Assembly (NCBI RefSeq): GCF_050278625.1
Contig: NZ_JBNNTI010000001.1
Coordinates: 124,001 to 188,000, forward strand
Length of the DNA: 64,000 nt
From: Viridibacillus sp050278625
Lineage (GTDB): Bacteria > Bacillota > Bacilli > Bacillales_A > Planococcaceae
Direction: 5' to 3'
Position 1 is the stretch's first letter, and each line of letters starts with the position of its first letter. The position numbers and the translations under genes are program-made. The notes under the pieces were generated by a model, which was not told where the DNA came from, did not search any database, and saw only the letters and a list, made by a program, of their open reading frames with translations. This document shows positions 33,066 through 42,096 of the stretch, one piece after another.

Positions 33066-34229
33066 TTAGTTTACACCAGAGACACGACCAAATCCTACTA
33101 AATATTGGTTCCACCAATCTAATGATTCAACAACGACACCATTATTTTGTGCATCTAGCATTCTATTATTCCCTAAGTATATTCCAACGTGTGCTACGCC
33201 TGAGCCATAACTGAAGAATACTAAATCACCGGCTTTTGCACTGCTACGATCAATTTTTTGGGTTGCTAAATATTGCTGTGCAGCTGTTCTTGGAAGTGAA
33301 TACCCAGCTTGCTTGAATGCCCATTGTGTTAAACCAGAACAATCGAATCCGGAACCTGGATTACTACCACCCCATACATATGATGTGCCTAAATATTTAC
33401 TAGCTTCTGCAATGGCTTCTGTAGCTGCTTGAGAACCTGAGACATTTGGTTTAGATTGATTCCCGTCATCTGGACTACCGCCATTATCTCCGTTTCCAGC
33501 ATTATTTCCATCACCAATATTATTTTCATTGCTAACAAATCTTGTATTTTGTAGGTCCTTTAATTTTTGCGCTTCTTTTTCTTTTTCTTTCAATGCTTTT
33601 GCAATACGTTCTTCTTCTTTTTTAGAGGCAATTTGTTTTTTTAGCTCTAAAGATTTCACTTTATTTTCAGCTTTTTTTGTTTCCAGTGCACTTTCTTCCT
33701 CTTGCATTTGTTGGAATTGTTTTTGCAATTTTGCTTGTGTTTCTTCTAAATCATCTTTTTGATCAGCTAAATTTTGTTTATCTTCTTCTTGTTCTTCTAA
33801 CAAGCTTTGATCCGCATCAATAATTGTTTTAACACTCATCGCTCTACTGACTAAGTCTGTGATACTGTCAGAACCAAGCACTGCCTCTATGTATGGGCTA
33901 ACTGTGCTATCATTCTTTTGATAGGCTTTAAGTCGATCATCGATAATTTCAGAACGATTTTCGATTCGCTTTTCAGTTTCCACAATAGATGCATTAACTT
34001 TTTGTAATTCTTTTTGTGTTACTTTGTAGTCTTTCATCTTTTTTTGTAATTCCTTTTTTAAACCTTTAATCTCATTATCTAGCTTTTTGATTTTCTTATC
34101 TATCTTTACTTTTTTGTGTGTCATTTCTTGTGATGTTGCTGCATCTGCTTGTAGAGGTTGTGTGGTGTACATAAAGCCACTTGTTAGCGCTAATGCCATA
34201 ACCGCTGTGCGGCCCCATTTCGTAGTCAT
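33066..34229 (-). CDS. Secreted CwlO-like D,L-endopeptidase (C40, NlpC/P60)
   Basis: About 387 residues. A signal peptide (about 1-32, ending near QPLQADAA) is followed by a long coiled coil (about 38-230) rich in Lys, Glu and Gln, a Gly/Asn/Pro linker (about 235-262) and a C-terminal NlpC/P60 domain. The catalytic Cys is in GFDCSGLTQWAF (about residue 297) and the His in GVAHVGIYLGN (about 347). This is the CwlO architecture: the coiled coil docks to FtsEX and the domain cuts gamma-D-Glu-diaminopimelate (or Lys) bonds during cell elongation. The ATG at 34229 and a TTG at 34235 are both possible; neither has a strong ribosome binding site. Confidence 0.9.
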   Translation of the reverse strand: MTTKWGRTAVMALALTSGFMYTTQPLQADAATSQEMTHKKVKIDKKIKKLDNEIKGLKKELQKKMKDYKVTQKELQKVNASIVETEKRIENRSEIIDDRLKAYQKNDSTVSPYIEAVLGSDSITDLVSRAMSVKTIIDADQSLLEEQEEDKQNLADQKDDLEETQAKLQKQFQQMQEEESALETKKAENKVKSLELKKQIASKKEEERIAKALKEKEKEAQKLKDLQNTRFVSNENNIGDGNNAGNGDNGGSPDDGNQSKPNVSGSQAATEAIAEASKYLGTSYVWGGSNPGSGFDCSGLTQWAFKQAGYSLPRTAAQQYLATQKIDRSSAKAGDLVFFSYGSGVAHVGIYLGNNRMLDAQNNGVVVESLDWWNQYLVGFGRVSGVN

Positions 34230-34355
34230 CTTCAAACTCAGTCAACTCATTTCTATTATCATTATTTCTTAATTCGAATATCTACCTTGTCTATTCTACC
34301 ATGGCTTGTAAAAAATGGGCATGTTATATTTCAAGCTTAATGAAAGCGTAATTCG

Positions 34356-34372
34356 TGTCATATTTCTGTAAC
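34356..34372 (+). promoter_or_regulatory. Weak WalR-box-like direct repeat
   Basis: TGTCAT-N5-TGTAAC differs by one base from the WalR consensus TGTWAH-N5-TGTWAH. It lies in the 320-bp gap between the cwlO-like gene and the metallophosphoesterase gene, but is oriented toward the latter. Wall genes are known WalR targets, so this is noted with low confidence. I see nothing else in this gap. Confidence 0.25.
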
Positions 34373-34555
34373 AATTAGATAATTTTGTCACTTCACTAAT
34401 ATCGATGGATTACATATATATTTAAAAAATACTTTTTAAAATGATTACATTTATCGACAAGTAGCTATACTGTTTTTAATTAATAGTCGTTATTTTACTG
34501 GTAATTTAATCTATGCTATTATTTCTACTATATTTTTGAGAGGATGGTTACCTAA

Positions 34556-35155
34556 ATGAAGTATGCATTGATTGGAGATTTACACTCGTGTTTTGAAGAT
34601 ACTAATGCTGTTTTAAAGCATATTAATGAAACGGCTCAAGATGCCACAATCATTGGTTTAGGTGATTTGTTTGAATGTAAAATCGGTAAAAAAAAGGCTA
34701 AGAACATTAGTGGTCTTGCATTTGAAGAGGCGGCGGAGCATTCAGAGCTCTTCAGCAATTTGTTACAATTTCCTTCTGTTCGGGGGAATCAAGAAGAACG
34801 GATTATGCAAGTAACAGGTCTACACACTTTTCAAGAGCTCCCAGAGATACTACAAATTGACGGGGCACACATTATACATGGACATCAATTTAAGTGGTCA
34901 GTAGATTGGAAACCCCTGTTAACAGAAGCTCAACAATCCGTCCTCTTTTTTGGTCATAGCCACGATGCGGCTTTTTACAAAAAAGGAAAGAGAAAACCTT
35001 TCACTTATGGTAAACCTATACAATTGAAAGAAAAAAAATACGGAGTTAATGTTGGGGCAGTAATAGGTTCCAGAGAATGGTGTTTATATGATTCAACCGA
35101 ACGGACGATTACATTTATGAAAGCACAAAAAAGCACTCGAGTTAGTATAAAGTAA
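34556..35155 (+). CDS. Metallophosphoesterase (calcineurin-like)
   Basis: 199 residues with the five metal-binding blocks in order: GDLHSCFED (Asp and His, about 7-15), GLGDLFE (about 34-40), RGNQEE (about 74-79), IIHGHQF and FFGHSHDAA. It is a dinuclear-metal phosphoesterase of the PrpE / diadenosine-tetraphosphatase-like group acting on a phosphoester substrate that I cannot specify. The start follows GAGAGGATGG. The terminator hairpin at 35131-35166 overlaps its last codons. It is convergent with the esterase gene. Confidence 0.86.
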   Translation: MKYALIGDLHSCFEDTNAVLKHINETAQDATIIGLGDLFECKIGKKKAKNISGLAFEEAAEHSELFSNLLQFPSVRGNQEERIMQVTGLHTFQELPEILQIDGAHIIHGHQFKWSVDWKPLLTEAQQSVLFFGHSHDAAFYKKGKRKPFTYGKPIQLKEKKYGVNVGAVIGSREWCLYDSTERTITFMKAQKSTRVSIK

Positions 35156-35166
35156 CTCGAGTGCTT
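35131..35166. terminator. Bidirectional terminator
   Basis: A 14-bp perfect stem (AAGCACTCGAGTTA / TAACTCGAGTGCTT) that overlaps the metallophosphoesterase stop and also serves the convergent esterase gene. Confidence 0.8.
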
Positions 35167-35184
35167 AACTTATGTCAGAAATTA

Positions 35185-35937
35185 TTAGTTAGCGATTGAC
35201 CAGTCAATATGATCAAGGAAATATCTTACATCTTCACATACTTTGTCTCGTTCTTTACCAGTTGTAATAATATGGCCTGACTCTTTGTACCAAATTATGT
35301 TTTTGTCATGTACATCTATGCTATTATAGATAAACGGTGCACTTTGCTGATAAATTGGCGCATCTAATGAACCTTGCATTACTAATATTGGTGCTTTGAT
35401 TTCGTGTAAATCCTCACAAGTTTCTTCTGTTATTTTTTGTATATCATTTAATGAGCCCTTCGGTGTTGCCTTCAGTGTTTCAAGTTCAGCAATAATTTCA
35501 TCTCTTGTTTTTCCTTCAAAAGATTTGTAGATTTTAGCATAGTCATAAAGACGATCAAAAAGCCCATCAGTACTGTCACGTTTAATCGGCGCACACATTG
35601 ATACAACTCCTTTTACTGGGAACTCTTCACCTACACGTAATGAGAAAACAGCACCAAGTGAAATACCGACTACAGCAATATCTTCGTAACCTGAGTCTTT
35701 TAAATAATTATATCCCGCAACAACATCATTCCACCAGTCTTCTGGACCTGTTTCAAGTAATTCTTCTGGTGTTCCACCATGTCCTTTATACATTGGTGCA
35801 TGAACAGTATATCCTTGCTTTTGCAAATATGTTCCTAATCTCTTTACATCCTTTGTACTTCCTGTAAAGCCATGAAGTAATAATACTGCTTTATTTCCTC
35901 CTTCAAGAGTAAAAGATTTAGGGGCAACTAATTTCAT
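35185..35937 (-). CDS. Alpha/beta-hydrolase carboxylesterase, Est30-like
   Basis: 250 residues closely following the Geobacillus Est30 layout. The oxyanion loop is LLLHGFTGSTKDV (about 21-33), the nucleophile elbow VVGISLGAVFSLRVG (Ser about 96 in GISLG), and the catalytic His lies in KESGHIITTGKERD near the C-terminus. It hydrolyses short- to medium-chain esters in the cytoplasm. The frame extends upstream to 36018, but AAGGAGA eight bases before the ATG at 35937 fixes the start and matches the family N-terminus. It is divergent from a LysR gene that may control it. Confidence 0.9.
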   Translation of the reverse strand: MKLVAPKSFTLEGGNKAVLLLHGFTGSTKDVKRLGTYLQKQGYTVHAPMYKGHGGTPEELLETGPEDWWNDVVAGYNYLKDSGYEDIAVVGISLGAVFSLRVGEEFPVKGVVSMCAPIKRDSTDGLFDRLYDYAKIYKSFEGKTRDEIIAELETLKATPKGSLNDIQKITEETCEDLHEIKAPILVMQGSLDAPIYQQSAPFIYNSIDVHDKNIIWYKESGHIITTGKERDKVCEDVRYFLDHIDWSIAN

Positions 35938-36142
35938 ATTGACTGTCTCCTTCTTAATAGACAAATAATTAATTTTGGTCTTAGCCATTCCGTTTATAGT
36001 AAAACATATCTTCTCCATGACTTTCTATAATGTGAGATATGTTTGCATTTAATAATAAAAGTCGATTTTTTTTAAAAGCCATATTCCTTAAAAAAATTCT
36101 ATCTTTATGTTGTGTCTATTTTATGTCTATCTCATATTAACA

Positions 36143-36171
36143 TTGACGATTAATAATGTATAATTTATAAT
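36143..36171 (+). promoter_or_regulatory. Sigma-A promoter of the LysR gene
   Basis: TTGACG (36143-36148), a 17-bp spacer, then a perfect TATAAT (36166-36171), about 62 bp before the start codon. Confidence 0.75.
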
Positions 36172-36232
36172 TCTTATCATTATCATGCATAAAAGGTATC
36201 AATTGTTTCACTATAAAAGAGGTGGTTTCTAA

Positions 36233-37138
36233 ATGGAATGGCAACAACTCGAATATTTCCAAAAGCTTGCTCTTATTCAACATATGACTCGAGCAGCTGA
36301 GCTTTTATCTATCTCACAACCTGCACTTAGTCGCTCTATCGCACGACTTGAAGAAGAGTTAGGCGTGCCTTTATTTGAAAGACAGGGACGCTCTATTGTT
36401 TTAAATCGTTACGGAGCTATGTTTTTAAAACGAGTAAATAATATTATGCAGGAATATCAAGATGGCTTACACGAAATTCAAGAGCTCGTCGATCCAAATC
36501 AGGGTGAAGTTTCTCTCGGCTTCTTACATACTTTAGGCACAAACGTAGTACCAGATTTAATCCGACTATTTCGTAAAGAATTCCCTGATATCCATTTTCA
36601 ACTAATTCAAAATCATACACATACACAATTAAAGCAATTAAAATCTGGTGAGCTTGATTTGTGTTTACTAGCAGAGATGGAAGTCGATAAACCTATTCAA
36701 TGGACTGAGCTATGGCGAGATGAGTTGTATCTAATCGTGCCGATTTATCATCCACTAGCGATGAAAAAGAGCATTACACTTAAAGAACTAGCTGATGAAT
36801 CATTCATTTTATTAAAAAAAGGGTACGCACTTCGTATTACGGTTGATGAAATTTTCGAGAAGGTCGGAATTACACCTAAAATCACATTCGTAGGTGATGA
36901 AGTAGGAACTGTGGCAGGATTTGTAGCCAATGGACTTGGTTTTTCCTTGTTACCCGATGGTGAGGAGATTAATCCGAGAAAAATAGCTAAAATTAGTATC
37001 AGTGATGTGAAATGTGAGCGAATTATTGGCATGGCTTGGGCTGATGGCCGCTATTTATCCCCTACCGCAAAACAATTCCAAAATTTTATACTGAATTTCT
37101 TTGAGGAACGAAAAAAAGCAGCAAAAGAGCGTAAATAA
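36233..37138 (+). CDS. LysR-family transcriptional regulator
   Basis: 301 residues. The N-terminal winged helix shows the LysR signature: LEYFQKLALIQHMTRAAELL, then SISQPALSRSIARLEEELGV and PLFERQGRSIVLN. A substrate-binding-protein-like effector domain follows (about 90-295), containing LGFLHTLGTNVVPDLIR and GLGFSLLPDG. The group resembles B. subtilis YybE/CzcR-like regulators. AGAGGTGG precedes the ATG. It is divergent from the esterase gene across a 295-bp gap, so that gene is a candidate target. The effector is unknown. Confidence 0.92.
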   Translation: MEWQQLEYFQKLALIQHMTRAAELLSISQPALSRSIARLEEELGVPLFERQGRSIVLNRYGAMFLKRVNNIMQEYQDGLHEIQELVDPNQGEVSLGFLHTLGTNVVPDLIRLFRKEFPDIHFQLIQNHTHTQLKQLKSGELDLCLLAEMEVDKPIQWTELWRDELYLIVPIYHPLAMKKSITLKELADESFILLKKGYALRITVDEIFEKVGITPKITFVGDEVGTVAGFVANGLGFSLLPDGEEINPRKIAKISISDVKCERIIGMAWADGRYLSPTAKQFQNFILNFFEERKKAAKERK

Positions 37139-37154
37139 GCTCTCTTGCTGCTTT
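37115..37154 (+). terminator. Terminator of the LysR gene
   Basis: AAAGCAGCAAAAGAGC / GCTCTCTTGCTGCTTT with one mismatch; it overlaps the last codons of the gene. Confidence 0.7.
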
Positions 37155-37204
37155 CTTTGGTGTAAAAGTTATTAAATATAGATTCACTGCTATAGTCTCT
37201 TTTA

Positions 37205-37512
37205 TTATGTTAATTCAACGATTAATTCGACCACTTGATTCTCTTGTTCTTCCAGTATTTCTAAAACAGCCTGATTTCCAATATAGAAATCGTTAGAAAA
37301 TTTGTTTCCGCCATAACCATCTTTTCCTTCAAAAAAAAAGATTTCAGCTACTCCTCTATATTGTTTTATTTCTTGCTCCTGCACATGCATGGTCATTTGA
37401 ACTTCTTCACCATTAAAATCAGCGAAGTGTTTTGCAAGACATTGTTATCTATATAAAGAATATTGGGTCCTCTCATTTTTTGAATATTAATTGTTCCTTT
37501 TAATGTTGGCAT
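37205..37512 (-). pseudogene. Frameshifted small beta-rich protein
   Basis: The minus strand starts MPTLKGTINIQKMRGPNILY at 37512, then IDNNVL. A one-base shift near 37440 joins it to AKHFADFNGEEVQMTMHVQE, GYGGNKFSNDFYIGNQAVLE and a natural C-terminus IVELT. An intact gene would encode about 102 residues. The length of 308 bp is not a multiple of three. I do not recognise the family. Either a fresh pseudogene or a sequence error; without the error it would be a normal small cytoplasmic protein gene. Confidence 0.55.
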
Positions 37513-37555
37513 AATACATTCCTTGCTGTTATCTCAGCATTATCAACAGAGAAAA

Positions 37556-37596
37556 AGGCTGCAAGTGTAAGGGAGAACCCGACATTTGGCAGCCTT
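37556..37596 (-). terminator. Terminator of trhO
   Basis: AAGGCTGC / GCAGCCTT outer stem with an imperfect inner helix, 12 bp past the trhO stop. Confidence 0.65.
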
Positions 37597-37608
37597 ATAT
37601 AGATATGA

Positions 37609-38559
37609 TTAAGCGAATACTTCGCCGATTTGTGCTAATCGTTCTTTAACTTCTACCTCTGTTAAACCATTACGAGCAATATAGCGGTTGCGAGGGTGTA
37701 CACGACATTCATGAGTACAGCCACCTAAATGCTTATCTTCATTTTCTTTTGAAGCGATAATTTGCTTATTGCATTCAGGATTTGAACAATTAATATAACG
37801 TTCACAAGGTTCGTCATCAAAATGATCACGACCTACGATAACATGCTCAACTTGGTTCACAGGAACAGTTAGACGCTCATCGAAAACATAACATTGACCA
37901 TCCCATAGTTGACCTTTAGCAACAGGGTCTTTACCGTAAGTAACGATACCACCATGTAGTTGGCTAACGTCTTCAAAACCTTCACGTTTTAACCAGCCAG
38001 AGAATTTTTCGCAGCGGATACCACCAGTACAGTAAGTTAAAATTTGCTTGCCTTCTAGTAACTCTTTGTTGTCGCGAATCCAGTCTGGTAAATCACGGAA
38101 CGTTTCGATATCTGGGCGAATTGCACCTTTGAAGTGACCTACATCAAATTCGTACGTGTTTCGTGCATCCACGATAACTGTATTATCTTCTTGCATCTTT
38201 TCTAAGAATTCAGCTGGCTCTAAGTAATTACCAGTAATTTCTTGTGGGTTAACATCGTCTTCTAGGCTTAAGTTTACTAGCTCAGGTTTTGGACGTACAT
38301 GCATTTTCTTAAAAGCATGTTGCTCTGATTCATCAATTTTGAAAACGATGCCATCAAAGCGAGGATCTGCTTTCATTTGAGCCATATAAGCATCTGTTTG
38401 TTCAACAGTTCCTGAGACAGTTCCATTTATACCTTCTGAAGCGACTAAAATACGCCCTTTTAATTCAATTGATTTACAAAATGCTAAATGCTCTGTAGCA
38501 AACGCCTCTGGGTTTTCAATTGTTGTGTAAAAATAATAAAGTAAAACGCGGTAATTCAA
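37609..38559 (-). CDS. trhO: tRNA uridine-34 hydroxylase TrhO (rhodanese family)
   Basis: About 316 residues. An N-terminal ferredoxin-like domain (about 1-95) is followed by a rhodanese domain with the active cysteine in LTYCTGGIRCEKF (about residue 177) and a C-terminal cysteine-rich zinc-binding region (CERYINCSNPECNKQ and GGCTHECRVHPRNRYI). TrhO makes 5-hydroxyuridine at position 34 of certain tRNAs, using oxygen, as the step before mo5U. I prefer a TTG start at 38559 with AGGTGG eight bases upstream; a GTG at 38571 overlaps that site. The N-terminus then reads MNYRVLLYYFY, like relatives. Monocistronic. Confidence 0.93.
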   Translation of the reverse strand: MNYRVLLYYFYTTIENPEAFATEHLAFCKSIELKGRILVASEGINGTVSGTVEQTDAYMAQMKADPRFDGIVFKIDESEQHAFKKMHVRPKPELVNLSLEDDVNPQEITGNYLEPAEFLEKMQEDNTVIVDARNTYEFDVGHFKGAIRPDIETFRDLPDWIRDNKELLEGKQILTYCTGGIRCEKFSGWLKREGFEDVSQLHGGIVTYGKDPVAKGQLWDGQCYVFDERLTVPVNQVEHVIVGRDHFDDEPCERYINCSNPECNKQIIASKENEDKHLGGCTHECRVHPRNRYIARNGLTEVEVKERLAQIGEVFA

Positions 38560-38571
38560 TGTTGTTTCCAC

Positions 38572-38922
38572 CTATCGTGTATATTTGCAAGATATAGTTA
38601 TAGGGTTTTAATGTATATCATTATTCTTGCAGTTCTTGGTTTAAAGCACTTTTCACAAAAGTACCTACATCATTATACATCATTGTTCACTTTTATGTTT
38701 GGGGAAAGATTGGGGAACTTTCTGGGAAACATGAAATAAAAAATTTCACGTCATAAAACAATACGTTGGCAGGCATTTAACATAATACGATAACAGTAAT
38801 TAGAAGAAGCACAGTAACTGTTAAAACAAGACGTTTATAACATATTACAATTACATTTCTGTAGCTTTGGAATAAAGACTAATTAATAATCCCCAACAAG
38901 CCAGCATTTTACGATAAATAAA
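38572..38922. other. Non-coding stretch, nothing recognised
   Basis: A+T-rich DNA upstream of trhO; presumably holds its promoter. No convincing coding frame or RNA fold seen. Confidence 0.4.
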
Positions 38923-38963
38923 AAGAAGCCATTTTGAAAAAAGATCGATCAAAATGGATTCTT
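38923..38963. terminator. Orphan terminator-like hairpin
   Basis: AAGAAGCCATTTTGA / TCAAAATGGATTCTT, 15 bp with one mismatch. It is not directly next to an intact gene; it may end the yitT transcript. Confidence 0.55.
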
Positions 38964-39069
38964 ATATTGTAGTATTAAGATTGATGTTTATAAAAAAGAT
39001 TGATTATTTTCTGCCTTTGTTGTTAAACAATATCGCGCCCTTTAATGGATTAAACAATTATTACACATT

Positions 39070-39168
39070 TTAACATTTGGTATAATATAACTCTTTAGTT
39101 AAACCTTCAGGTAATCTCCATCCAGGAGCCAACTTTTTCACAAGAGAATTATCTAAATAAGAAGCCAT
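39070..39168 (-). other. Short frame, possible gene fragment
   Basis: 32 codons starting MASYLDNSLVKKLAPGWRLP and ending in YYTKC. There is no clear ribosome binding site. It lies just downstream of yitT on the same strand and looks like the truncated start of a larger protein that I cannot name. Confidence 0.25.
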
Positions 39169-39182
39169 GAATAAGGGGCTTA

Positions 39183-40022
39183 CTAAGCTTTAGAAATATC
39201 AATAAATCCTTCTCCGAACACATCACGAACATCGTGTATAGCGATGAAAGCATTCGGATCAGTAGATTGAACAATCCGTTTCAACTTTATTACTTCTTGT
39301 TTACTAATAACAATATAAAGAATTTCCTTTGGGGTTTTTGTGAAATAACCATGACCTGAGTATACGGTTACCCCTCTGTCCATTGATGTAGTCACCTGTT
39401 TGGCAATGTCATTCGGTTTATCAGAAATAATCGTAATGGCCTTTTTCGAATTCAAGCCTTCGATTACAAATTCCATTACTTTCGTTCCTACATATAGCAT
39501 AATGATTGTCACCATCAGCTTTTCCGCACCAATGATAAAATAAGATGAAAAAGCAACTATTAAATCAAAAAACAATAGACCATAGCTAATGCTCCATCCT
39601 AAATACTTATGTGTTATCCTCGCTAAGATGGTAGTACCTGCTGTTGTTCCGCCTACTCGAATAATTAGGCCAATCCCGCACCCTACAAATATTCCTCCAA
39701 AAATGGCATTTACCATCAATTCATTAGAAGCAATATTCCAACTTTCTGTCAGATGAAGAAAAAGCGAGTTAGAAACTACAGCTATAATCGTATAAATCGT
39801 TGTTACTTTATTCAAAAATTTATAACCGATTATTAACAAAAATGCATTCAGAATTAAGTTGACTAAACCTGGTGACCACTCAAATAAATAGTAGGTAATA
39901 ATCGTGATACCAGTTACTCCTCCTTCACCAAGCTCGTTCGGAATAACAAATAAATTAACACCTAACGCAAAAATAAATGCACCAATAATGATAAAAATAA
40001 TGTCTGTGGTTCTTTTTTTCAT
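39183..40022 (-). CDS. YitT-family membrane protein
   Basis: 279 residues: five to six membrane helices in the first 175 residues (starting DIIFIIIGAFIFALGVNLFV and containing GEGGVTGITIITYY), then a C-terminal soluble DUF2179 domain (about 210-275) of the form KAITIISDKPNDIAKQV ... VTVYSGHGYFTKTPKEIL. This is the YitT/DUF161 family, abundant in Bacillales and of unsettled function. The ribosome binding site is GAGGTAG. It stands alone. Confidence 0.92.
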   Translation of the reverse strand: MKKRTTDIIFIIIGAFIFALGVNLFVIPNELGEGGVTGITIITYYLFEWSPGLVNLILNAFLLIIGYKFLNKVTTIYTIIAVVSNSLFLHLTESWNIASNELMVNAIFGGIFVGCGIGLIIRVGGTTAGTTILARITHKYLGWSISYGLLFFDLIVAFSSYFIIGAEKLMVTIIMLYVGTKVMEFVIEGLNSKKAITIISDKPNDIAKQVTTSMDRGVTVYSGHGYFTKTPKEILYIVISKQEVIKLKRIVQSTDPNAFIAIHDVRDVFGEGFIDISKA

Positions 40023-40185
40023 ATACTACCTCACTACTTATAAAATATTTACTCAGGCACAAACTCTCACCATTATACCGTGGAACATTTAAATCGAACA
40101 GTAGTCTGTTATTTATTTTAATCAAACTTTATTTTAAATTATCAAAATTTTTTATTTTTCGGACTTTGTTTTAAATTACCAAACT

Positions 40186-40320
40186 TTATTCTAAATCTAT
40201 ACCAGCTTCATTCTCGCTAATTCCGAATCTTATACTAGACATCTTAGCAACTACCCGATCATCTGTTTCTGGATCATATGAACGGACAAAATCAGTTACT
40301 TCGTTATAAGTCCCTTTCAT
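40186..40320 (-). other. Short 44-codon frame, possible gene fragment
   Basis: MKGTYNEVTDFVRSYDPETD and RVVAKMSSIRFGISENEAGI on the minus strand look like real protein, but no ribosome binding site precedes the ATG. No family recognised; it may be the tail of a lost gene. Confidence 0.25.
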
Positions 40321-40407
40321 GTTAAGTAAATATTAATAGGAATAATATGTTATATTTAGAATTTAATGAATATCATGATAATTAATAGATGACAAAAGGA
40401 GGTTAAT

Positions 40408-40935
40408 ATGAAAAAAATTATTTTTGGATGCTTATTGTTAATAGTAATATTAACGGGTTGTTCAGAAGAAAAAAAAATAGTTACCGAGAAAAAGTGGGAA
40501 GTTAGTCCAACTTTCGCAATCCCGACTACTTTTAATGATGGAACTAAAGGCGAATATGCTTTCATTGGTGAGCAAGGAAAATTGGGTATTTTAGTTGGTT
40601 CTGGAAAAGTGGGAGATGTTAAAGTTTCTCCATTTGTTAAGGGTGAACCCCAGAAGTTTATGTGGCATTTTTTGGGGGGGAATGAAGAATTTAATGGAAA
40701 GTTTAAGGTTATTGGAATCAATGGAAATGGCGAAGAACACAAAGTATTAATTAATACTTCAGGAACGGATAAAAACGAAAAAGTTTGGGAGTATTCAAAA
40801 ATTGGTATAAGTCCTAATAATGGAGCTGATACACACATACCATCTGACCTGGAGTTTCCAACATCAGGATTATGGAAGTTAGACGTATATATCGGTGATA
40901 AATTATTCGGTGATATTATTGTAAAAGTTGAATAA
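40408..40935 (+). CDS. DUF4871-type lipoprotein
   Basis: 175 residues. A lipoprotein signal with lipobox LTGC (Cys18) anchors it to the outer face of the membrane. The mature part carries WEVSPTFAIPTTFNDGTKGE, the YMWHF-like FMWHFLGGNEE block, NGADTHIPSDLEFPTSGLWK and LDVYIGDKLFGDIIVKVE, in the order I recall for DUF4871 (YhfM-like) proteins. The fold is probably an immunoglobulin-like beta sandwich. Function unknown. AAAGGAGG precedes the ATG by eight bases. Upstream there are about 385 bp without an intact gene. Confidence 0.8.
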   Translation: MKKIIFGCLLLIVILTGCSEEKKIVTEKKWEVSPTFAIPTTFNDGTKGEYAFIGEQGKLGILVGSGKVGDVKVSPFVKGEPQKFMWHFLGGNEEFNGKFKVIGINGNGEEHKVLINTSGTDKNEKVWEYSKIGISPNNGADTHIPSDLEFPTSGLWKLDVYIGDKLFGDIIVKVE

Positions 40936-41438
40936 AGTACTCAATTCTAAAGAAAACCTTTAGTTGATTATCAAATGGAACCCAGTATTTAAACATATTA
41001 ATTCAAGTTCTCTACATCATTCCCGAGCTACTTAATTATTATAAATACTTGCTCTTTTACACTAAGCTTTGAGACTAATATCTCAAGGCTTTTATTTTTG
41101 CTTACAGCGTGCTTTCAAGAAAGGAGGAATTCCACAAGCAAATAGCTATTCTATTCTGTCTTTATTGTTGGTAACTGTAGCAGAACCAATTACTTTTATT
41201 CTCCTTCTTTTTAATAGTTGTTTGGATCATATTATACCTTATTTTCATAAAATTATAACTATAATATAAAAAACTCTTTATAATATTCAGCTACCTCTAA
41301 ATTTACAATAGAAGAACGTTTGTAAACAACTAACGAGAGCGTAAAATATCTTGTGTAAATGAATAAATAGAAAAAGGAAAACCTTTTCTTGTAGAATTAA
41401 GTCACCACAACACAATTCACAGAAAAGAGGTCTTCCCT
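40936..41438. other. Non-coding stretch with probable IS256 left end
   Basis: Only short frames are seen. The last 100 bp (from about 41340, ATCTTGTGTAAATGAATA) look like the left end and leader of the IS256 copy that follows. Confidence 0.4.
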
Positions 41439-42020
41439 ATGAATCAGTTTACAACAGATATTGTCCAAGCTCTAGTAAAAAAAGAAGATATTAAGGAAGT
41501 TTTTCGCACTCACCTAGAATCGGCCGTAAACGCACTCTTAGCGAGCGAATTGACATGTCTCTTAGCTCGAGCGCTCTCTGCACGTTATGCATGCGCTTAT
41601 TTGGACGCGACTTATATCGCTCTAAAACGTGAAACAGTCGAAAAAGAAGCAGTCTATATTGCTGTTGGTATTCGTGAAGATGGATCGAAAGAAGTCTTAG
41701 CTTACACAATCGCACCAAATGAAAAGCTAGAGTTTGGAAAGAACTTTTGGAAGATATCAGAGATCGTGGCACAGAAGAAATATTATTGTTCATTTTTGAT
41801 GGTTTAAAAGGCATTACGGATAGTATTTTCTCCGTCTTTCCCGAGTCAAAATATCAATCGTTTTGTGTGCATCTTGCACGAAATATTGCACATAAAGTAC
41901 GTGTTACAGATCAAGCTGAAATTTGCGAGGATTTTAAGACTGTTTATCGTGCAGTTAACCTTGAAATGGGGCATAAAGCACTGCAAGAATTTGTAGAGAA
42001 ATGGAAATCATTTACCCGAA
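41439..42020 (+). pseudogene. Degenerate IS256-family transposase
   Basis: Starts intact (MNQFTTDIVQALVKKEDIKE) with an AAGAGG ribosome binding site. After ASELTCLL it jumps to AYLDATYIALKRETVEKEAV, losing roughly a hundred codons including the HTH region; the first catalytic Asp is within LDATY. A frameshift near 41745 leads to LLFIFDGLKGITDSIFSVFP and YQSFCVHLARNIAHKVR, where the second Asp is FDG. It breaks off after LQEFVEKWKSF, so the final third with the catalytic Glu is gone. Dead element with one recognisable end. Confidence 0.88.
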
Positions 42021-42096
42021 ATGCGACAATCATTTTAGTTGCTTCTATTAGTATAATAAATAGAATTTTTGTTATCAAAATAATTCGATTACCTTA

